A stretch of DNA of 46,331 nt, taken from positions 1 through 46,331 of the forward strand of contig CALHUA010000078.1 of assembly GCA_938039915.1 (NCBI GenBank), read 5' to 3'. Source of the stretch: an uncultured Anderseniella sp. (GTDB taxonomy: Bacteria; Pseudomonadota; Alphaproteobacteria; Rhizobiales; Aestuariivirgaceae). This document shows positions 41,852 through 46,331 of the stretch, in pieces (position 1 is the first letter of the stretch; every line of letters starts with the position of its first letter). Made by a program: the position numbers and the translations under genes. Below the pieces are notes generated by a model, which was not told the origin of the DNA, searched no databases, and saw only the letters and a program-made list of their open reading frames with translations.

Positions 41852-42799
41852 TCATCCGCGTCCATGCGGCGCCATATAGTCCAGCACCGGCCCCACCGCA
41901 ACAATCCGGGTCGGGTTCACCGTTTCATGGCTGGCATAATAGTGATTGCGGATATGGCCGAGGTTGATCGTGCCGGCGATGCCCGGCCTCTGGTAGATAT
42001 CACGCGTATACGCCCACAGGTTCGGGTAATCGACAATACGGGCGCGGTTGCACTTGAAATGCCCATGATATACAGGGTCGAAACGGATCAGCGTCACGAA
42101 AGCCCTGATGTCAGCCTCTGTAAACCGGTCACCGGCCAACCAGCGTTGCCGGGACAGGATGTCTTCCATCCAGTCGAGCGTGTCGAACAATGGCAGCACG
42201 GCCAGCTCATAAGCCTGCTGGGTCCGGGCAAAACCTGATTTGTAGACCCCGTTGTTCAAGGTGCTGTAAACCCGCGCGTTGACCCTGTCGATTTCCTCGC
42301 GCAATGCAGTCGGGTAGTAGTCACCGGGCACAGCGCCCGCCTCGTCGAATGCCGAGTTGAACATGCGGATGATTTCGGCGCTTTCATTCGAGACGATCTG
42401 CCTGGTTTCGGTATCAAGCAGGACCGGCACGGTTACCCGTCCGGTGTAACCGGGCTTTGCAGCCGCATAGACGTCGCGCAGGTGGCTGGCGGAAAAAAAC
42501 GGATCGGGCACAACACCGTCACCGTCGTCAAAAGACCAGCCGTCCACACCCATGAACGAGTTCACCACCGAAACGGAGATGTGATCCTGCAAGCCCTTCA
42601 ACATCCGCATGATCAAGGTCCGGTGCGCCCACGGGCATGCCAGCGAGACATACAGATGGTAGCGTCCGGGCTGCGCGGGAAACTCGCCATCTGCCGTCAC
42701 CCAGCGGCGAAAACTGGTTTCACTGCGTTTGAAACTGCCGCCATCGGCAAGTTCTGCAATAGATTGCGTATGCCACTTGCCATCGATCATCACACCCAT
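41852..42799 (-). CDS. yqjG: Glutathionyl-hydroquinone reductase (Xi-class GST)
   Basis: Protein of 315 residues of the YqjG/PcpF/ECM4 family. The catalytic Cys is in SLACPWAHR (C55-P56), with the family-typical N-terminus MIDGKWH and the C-terminal GST domain containing RFDPVYHGHFKCN. It reduces glutathionyl-hydroquinones with glutathione and has roles in quinone and xenobiotic maintenance. It is divergent from the crotonase gene across 86 bases that contain two perfect palindromes. Confidence 0.94.
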   Translation of the reverse strand: MGVMIDGKWHTQSIAELADGGSFKRSETSFRRWVTADGEFPAQPGRYHLYVSLACPWAHRTLIMRMLKGLQDHISVSVVNSFMGVDGWSFDDGDGVVPDPFFSASHLRDVYAAAKPGYTGRVTVPVLLDTETRQIVSNESAEIIRMFNSAFDEAGAVPGDYYPTALREEIDRVNARVYSTLNNGVYKSGFARTQQAYELAVLPLFDTLDWMEDILSRQRWLAGDRFTEADIRAFVTLIRFDPVYHGHFKCNRARIVDYPNLWAYTRDIYQRPGIAGTINLGHIRNHYYASHETVNPTRIVAVGPVLDYMAPHGRG

Positions 42800-42833
42800 G
42801 CACTATCCACCTTCTTCCCAAGACCTGTTCGCT

Positions 42834-42846
42834 GTCACATAGTGAC
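42834..42846. promoter_or_regulatory. 13-bp palindrome in the yqjG/crotonase intergenic region
   Basis: GTCACATAGTGAC is a perfect palindrome with a 3-base centre; a further GTGAC half-site follows at 42849-42853. In a short divergent promoter region this looks like a repressor operator. No regulator gene is adjacent in the window. Confidence 0.4.
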
Positions 42847-42866
42847 CGGTGACACCATAATCAAAA

Positions 42867-42878
42867 CAACAATTGTTG
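42867..42878. promoter_or_regulatory. 12-bp palindrome near the crotonase start
   Basis: CAACAATTGTTG is a perfect uninterrupted palindrome ending 7 bases before the crotonase ATG at 42886. It sits in the ribosome-binding-site position, where a Shine-Dalgarno sequence is otherwise missing. A bound regulator here would block the gene. Function is inferred. Confidence 0.35.
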
Positions 42879-42885
42879 AGTGACC

Positions 42886-43695
42886 ATGACAGACCGCTAC
42901 GCGCACTATTCCTCCCTGAAATTCAACCGACCGGCAGACGGCATTCTCGAGGTCATCCTCTCTGCCCCAAAGAAACTCAACGCGCTCGACGCAGGCGGTC
43001 ATCGCGAACTGGCAGAGGTTTGGCGCGACATAGACCGCGACCCTGATACCAATGTCGTGCTGCTGCGCGGCGATAACGGCAACCTCTCGGCCGGCGGTGA
43101 TCTGGGTCTGGTCGAAGACATGACCAACGACTTTGCAACCCGGGCCCGGGTGTGGAAGGAAGCATCAGATCTTGTCTACAATGTCATCAACTGCTCCAAG
43201 CCGACGGTCGCCGCCATTGAGGGCGTCAGTGTGGGCGCCGGACTGGCGGCAGCCATGGTCTGCGACATCACCGTTGCAGGCCGTACCGCGCGCATTATTG
43301 ACGGTCATACAAGGCTGGGTGTGGCTGCCGGCGATCATGCCGCCATCGTCTGGCCCCTGCTCATCGGCATGGCCAAGGCCAAATACTATCTGATGTTGTG
43401 CGAACCCCTGGCTGGTGAGGAAGCTGAACGTATCGGCCTGGTGTCGCAGGTGGCCGACGATGATCAGGTTCACGAAGCCGCCCTGAAAATTTGCAGCAAG
43501 CTCGCCCGCGGCGCCCCCACTGCCATTCGCTGGACCAAGCATTCACTGAACAACTGGCTGCGCATGGCGGGCCCGAGCTTCGATGCCTCTCTGGCGCTGG
43601 AGTTCATGGGCTTTTCAGGCCCGGAAGTGACAGAAGGCCTGTCCTCGATCCGCGAGAAGCGCAAACCGGATTTTCCGACAAAATCACCTTTCTAG
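42886..43695 (+). CDS. Enoyl-CoA hydratase/isomerase family protein (atypical active site)
   Basis: Crotonase-fold protein of 269 residues with the CoA-binding oxyanion loop [13 protein letters not shown] and the second loop [20 protein letters not shown]. The two catalytic glutamates of classical enoyl-CoA hydratase are missing: CELAMM is replaced by LAAAMV, and QPEILLG by DGHTRLG. It may therefore be a different crotonase reaction such as an isomerase, hydrolase or decarboxylase. ATG 42886 is chosen over the GTG at 42880. It ends 5 bases from the convergent DMT exporter gene. Confidence 0.84.
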   Translation: MTDRYAHYSSLKFNRPADGILEVILSAPKKLNALDAGGHRELAEVWRDIDRDPDTNVVLLRGDNGNLSAGGDLGLVEDMTNDFATRARVWKEASDLVYNVINCSKPTVAAIEGVSVGAGLAAAMVCDITVAGRTARIIDGHTRLGVAAGDHAAIVWPLLIGMAKAKYYLMLCEPLAGEEAERIGLVSQVADDDQVHEAALKICSKLARGAPTAIRWTKHSLNNWLRMAGPSFDASLALEFMGFSGPEVTEGLSSIREKRKPDFPTKSPF

Positions 43696-43700
43696 CAGGC

Positions 43701-44618
43701 TTATCCACCCGCACTTGCGCCGCGCCGTCTGGCGATCAGCCTGCCGAGATTGCCGCTTTGCGACACCAGCACACCGGACGCGATAATCACCGCAATGCCG
43801 ATAAAGGTAACGGCGTCCGGTATGTCGGCAAAAAACAGCAGTCCCCAACCGACCGCCGCAACGATTTCGGTGTAGCTGAACGGGGCCAGCGCAGGTGCGG
43901 ATGCGCGGGCAAACGCACCGATAATCAACAGGTGCGACACCGCATTGATCGCCCCCATCACAAACAGTATCGCCCACTGGTTGACAGAAACCGGCTGCCA
44001 CCAGACCCATGCAAAGGGAGATATCAGGCAAATCGCCACGAGAGCCATATAGGTGTTGGACACCAGAACCGGCGCAGCATTGGCCAGCTTGCGGGTGACG
44101 ATGATGTGAAACGCATAGAACCCGCCGGTGGCAATCGCTGCAATCGTGCCGACATTGATCACCCCCAGATCAGGCCGGATGACGATCAGGATGCCGATGA
44201 AACCACACACCACCCCGAACCAGACGGCCGGGCCGGCACGTTCCCCCAGCAGCCACGGTGATAGCAAAGCCACCAGAAACGGGTAGATGTAGAGGATAGC
44301 CACAGCGTTGGCCAACGGCAGGTAGCGGACGGAAAGTACAAAACTCACGGTGGCGCCAAGGATCATTGTGGCGCGCAGGAACTGTGTAGGCGCTGCGGGC
44401 GGCAAAACCACCTGACGCCCGTAACGCCACATCGCAATCGGCATCAGCACAACCAGATATCCGGCATACCGGCCAAAGGTCATCACCGCAACATTCAGTT
44501 CTGCTGACATCAGTTTCAGAAACGCACCGGACAGACTGGCCGTGGCCAGACCCGCCACCAGCAGCACAACGGCAATACCAAAACTGCTGCTGGCGCGATC
44601 ATCCGGTGCGGAGGTCAT
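43701..44618 (-). CDS. EamA/DMT-family transporter
   Basis: Membrane protein of 305 residues with about ten helices arranged as two EamA repeats (second repeat around GVINVGTIAAIATGGFYAFHIIV). DMT members of this type export amino acids or other metabolites. Its ATG overlaps the stop of the upstream aminotransferase gene by four bases, so the exporter is probably made together with that enzyme and may move its product or a related amino acid. Confidence 0.9.
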   Translation of the reverse strand: MTSAPDDRASSSFGIAVVLLVAGLATASLSGAFLKLMSAELNVAVMTFGRYAGYLVVLMPIAMWRYGRQVVLPPAAPTQFLRATMILGATVSFVLSVRYLPLANAVAILYIYPFLVALLSPWLLGERAGPAVWFGVVCGFIGILIVIRPDLGVINVGTIAAIATGGFYAFHIIVTRKLANAAPVLVSNTYMALVAICLISPFAWVWWQPVSVNQWAILFVMGAINAVSHLLIIGAFARASAPALAPFSYTEIVAAVGWGLLFFADIPDAVTFIGIAVIIASGVLVSQSGNLGRLIARRRGASAGG

Positions 44619-45721
44619 TTGCCGGCGTCGGCAAGGGCGATGGGCAACGCTGCCTCAAAGCAGTCCAGGTCATCTTCGCGGCCCGCTGACACTCGAATAC
44701 AACGGTTGAGCGGCTCCACCCCCGGCATCCGCACAAACACGCCCTGAGCCAGCAGGCCTTCCATGACCGCCTTGGCAAAGACGCCATCACGACCGCAGTC
44801 AATGGCAACGAAGTTGGTCGCAGATGCCACCGTCTCCAGTCCACTGTCATGGGCGATGCGGCAAATCCGGTCACGGGCGCTATGCACACGCATGACAACG
44901 GCTTCCAGCCAGTCATTGTCCTCCAGTGCCGCCAGCGCCCCTGCCTGCGCAATCCGGTTGACCCCGAAATGATTGCGGATCTTGTCGAACGCCTTGATGA
45001 TTGCCACTTCGCCGATGATGTAGCCGATCCGGCAACCGGCCATGCCGTAGGCCTTGGAAAACGTGCGGAACCGCAAAACCTGCGGATTGTGCACATCCAG
45101 GTCCGGCATCGTGCCGGCAGGTGCAAATTCGCCATAGGCCTCATCCAGGCACAGGACAACACCTTCCGGAAGATCCTTGATCATGGTGTCAATCTCAGTG
45201 CCACGCCACCATGTTCCCATGGGATTGTCGGGGTTTGCCAGGTAGATCATCTTGGCATTTTCGCGCTTGGCCAGCGCCAGCAGCGACGCGAGGTCTTCGC
45301 GATCCTCAACGTAGGCCGTGGTGACGATGTCGCCGCCTGCGCCTGCAACCTGATAGTTGAAAGTGGGGTACGCGCCCGCAGAGGTTGCAACCTTGTCGCC
45401 TGGTTCAACGAACAGTCTTGCAGTGACACCGAACAGGCCGTCAATGCCTTCACCTACCAGAACGTTGTCCGGTGACACGCCGTGCCAGGCAGCCAGTGCC
45501 TGTTTGAGATCATAAGACTCGGGATCGCAATATTTCCATGCGTCCATTGCTTCTGCCCGCATGGCCTCAACCACCATGTCGGACGGCCCGAATACGCTTT
45601 CATTGGCGCCTATGCGTGCCTTGAATTCTCCTCCACGGGCGCGTTCCTGCGCTTCCGGTCCGACAAACGGAACGGTTGAGGGCAGTTCCGCAACCAGAGA
45701 TGAAAGGGATGGGCGCATCAT
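44615..45721 (-). CDS. HisC-like class I/II aminotransferase
   Basis: PLP aminotransferase of 368 residues. The PLP lysine is in RTFSKAYGMAGCRIGYIIG and the N-terminal KARIGANESVFGPSD matches histidinol-phosphate aminotransferases. AAAGGAG upstream of the tandem ATGs supports the start at 45721. It is not in a histidine operon here and is coupled to a DMT exporter, so a different amino-acid substrate is plausible. Divergent from an acyl-CoA synthetase gene. Confidence 0.86.
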   Translation of the reverse strand: MMRPSLSSLVAELPSTVPFVGPEAQERARGGEFKARIGANESVFGPSDMVVEAMRAEAMDAWKYCDPESYDLKQALAAWHGVSPDNVLVGEGIDGLFGVTARLFVEPGDKVATSAGAYPTFNYQVAGAGGDIVTTAYVEDREDLASLLALAKRENAKMIYLANPDNPMGTWWRGTEIDTMIKDLPEGVVLCLDEAYGEFAPAGTMPDLDVHNPQVLRFRTFSKAYGMAGCRIGYIIGEVAIIKAFDKIRNHFGVNRIAQAGALAALEDNDWLEAVVMRVHSARDRICRIAHDSGLETVASATNFVAIDCGRDGVFAKAVMEGLLAQGVFVRMPGVEPLNRCIRVSAGREDDLDCFEAALPIALADAGK

Positions 45722-45817
45722 GACCTGAAACTCCTTTGATTTACCGGCTGGCGGCAGAACGCTTAGCCGTCTAGTCTGAACACAAACCCATTAATCAGTC
45801 CTGACCTAGGCTGCAAG

Positions 45818-46331
45818 ATGACATCGTTCTCACGGATACACCACCTGCTTGAACATCAGGCTGGCCATGCGCCGGACGCAATTGCCCTGACCACTGATCA
45901 GGCCGGAGGTATCACCTTTGCCGGCTGGTTGCAGGCCGCACGCGCCCTCGCCGATGAGCTCCGGAAAAAAGGCGTGGCACCGGGTCACCGGGTGATGCTG
46001 GTAGCGGAAAACTCGTTCACCGCCGCTGCCGGACTGATCGCAGCAAGCCTGCTCGACGCCTGGTCGATACCGGTGAATGCGAGGCTGTCGGCAGCTGAAA
46101 TCGACCGCATCCGAGATCATGCACAACCGGCCGCCACTGTGTTCACCCATTCGGTGTCCGACGCAGCACTCAACCATGCGCAAACGGCGGGCGGGCACGA
46201 GATAAAAGTCGGGGTGGAGCCGGCCATGCTGGCAGTTCAGCCGGAAACCATCGCTGAACCCGGCAGCGAAGACGCAGATCAGGTCGCCACCCTGCTTTAT
46301 ACAACCGGCACGACCGGTGATCCCAAAGGTG
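45818..46331 (+). CDS. AMP-binding acyl-CoA synthetase, N-terminal part (cut by window end)
   Basis: Open from ATG 45818 to the end of the window, 171 residues. The ANL-family P-loop LYTTGTTGDPKG is at residues 160-171, the very end. The N-terminus (SRIHHLLEHQAGHAPDAIAL, then RVMLVAENS and ARLSAAEI) matches long-/medium-chain or aromatic acyl-CoA ligases. It activates a carboxylic acid with ATP and CoA. The C-terminal domain and substrate pocket lie outside the window. It is divergent from the HisC-like gene across 96 bases. Confidence 0.85.
   Translation, partial: MTSFSRIHHLLEHQAGHAPDAIALTTDQAGGITFAGWLQAARALADELRKKGVAPGHRVMLVAENSFTAAAGLIAASLLDAWSIPVNARLSAAEIDRIRDHAQPAATVFTHSVSDAALNHAQTAGGHEIKVGVEPAMLAVQPETIAEPGSEDADQVATLLYTTGTTGDPKG

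Noticed and set aside
45830-46198. Minus-strand open frame of 122 codons near the window end
   Set aside because: It is antisense to the acyl-CoA synthetase start, whose product has the ANL P-loop; the minus frame has no recognisable domain.
1-46331. Search by eye for tRNA, rRNA, CRISPR repeats, transposases and integrases
   Set aside because: None seen; the locus shows no direct sign of recent transfer such as insertion sequences or attachment sites.

Overview
The window reads as a chromosomal segment of a moderately GC-rich Gram-negative bacterium, most likely an alphaproteobacterium. The grounds are an outer-membrane polysaccharide export system, a TPP-riboswitch-controlled thiBPQ operon divergent from a thiamine pyrophosphokinase gene, and general gene style; I cannot name a family. 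No rRNA, tRNA, CRISPR array, transposase or integrase was seen. Genes are tightly packed, often with 4-base stop/start overlaps, and no gene-free stretch exceeds about 300 bases.

Region 1 (1 to about 30.9 kb, every gene on the minus strand) is a large Wzx/Wzy-type exopolysaccharide locus. Read in the direction of transcription it begins with two small membrane proteins that share a C-terminal domain and a PPP-family phosphatase. Next come a short Wza-like export lipoprotein, a small secreted protein, an outer-membrane beta-barrel and a Wzc-like BY-kinase. These are followed by a one-helix protein, an O-antigen ligase/polymerase-like protein and a specialised NusG paralogue. Sugar supply and initiation are provided by ManC, a polyprenyl-phosphate sugar transferase, Ugd, Gmd and Fcl, with a VanZ-like protein and an AsnB-type amidotransferase among them. 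The block ends with a Wzx flippase, methyltransferases, a UbiA-like/PHP fusion protein, a Wzy-like polymerase, a sulfotransferase, several glycosyltransferases and an acetyltransferase. Together these predict a polymer containing L-fucose (from GDP-mannose) and glucuronic acid, probably acetylated, methylated, amidated and sulfated.

Region 2 (about 31.0 to 34.7 kb) holds a catabolic cassette on the minus strand: D-amino-acid dehydrogenase, RidA and the two halves of a sulfopyruvate/phosphonopyruvate-type decarboxylase. A YeaE-like aldo/keto reductase is divergent from it. A D-cysteate-like amino acid to sulfoacetaldehyde to isethionate route is a testable idea.

Region 3 (34.7 to 38.9 kb) is thiamine salvage: thiamine pyrophosphokinase (minus strand) divergent from thiBPQ (plus strand), with a clear TPP riboswitch in the thiB leader.

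Region 4 (39.0 to 46.3 kb) is general metabolism: a class V aminotransferase, a YtcJ-like amidohydrolase, a glutathionyl-hydroquinone reductase divergent from an atypical crotonase, a DMT exporter coupled to a HisC-like aminotransferase, and the start of an AMP-binding acyl-CoA synthetase that runs off the window.

The most unusual items are the UbiA-like/PHP fusion in the polysaccharide locus, the shared-domain small membrane proteins, an ops-like element downstream of the NusG paralogue, and several perfect inverted repeats in promoter regions.
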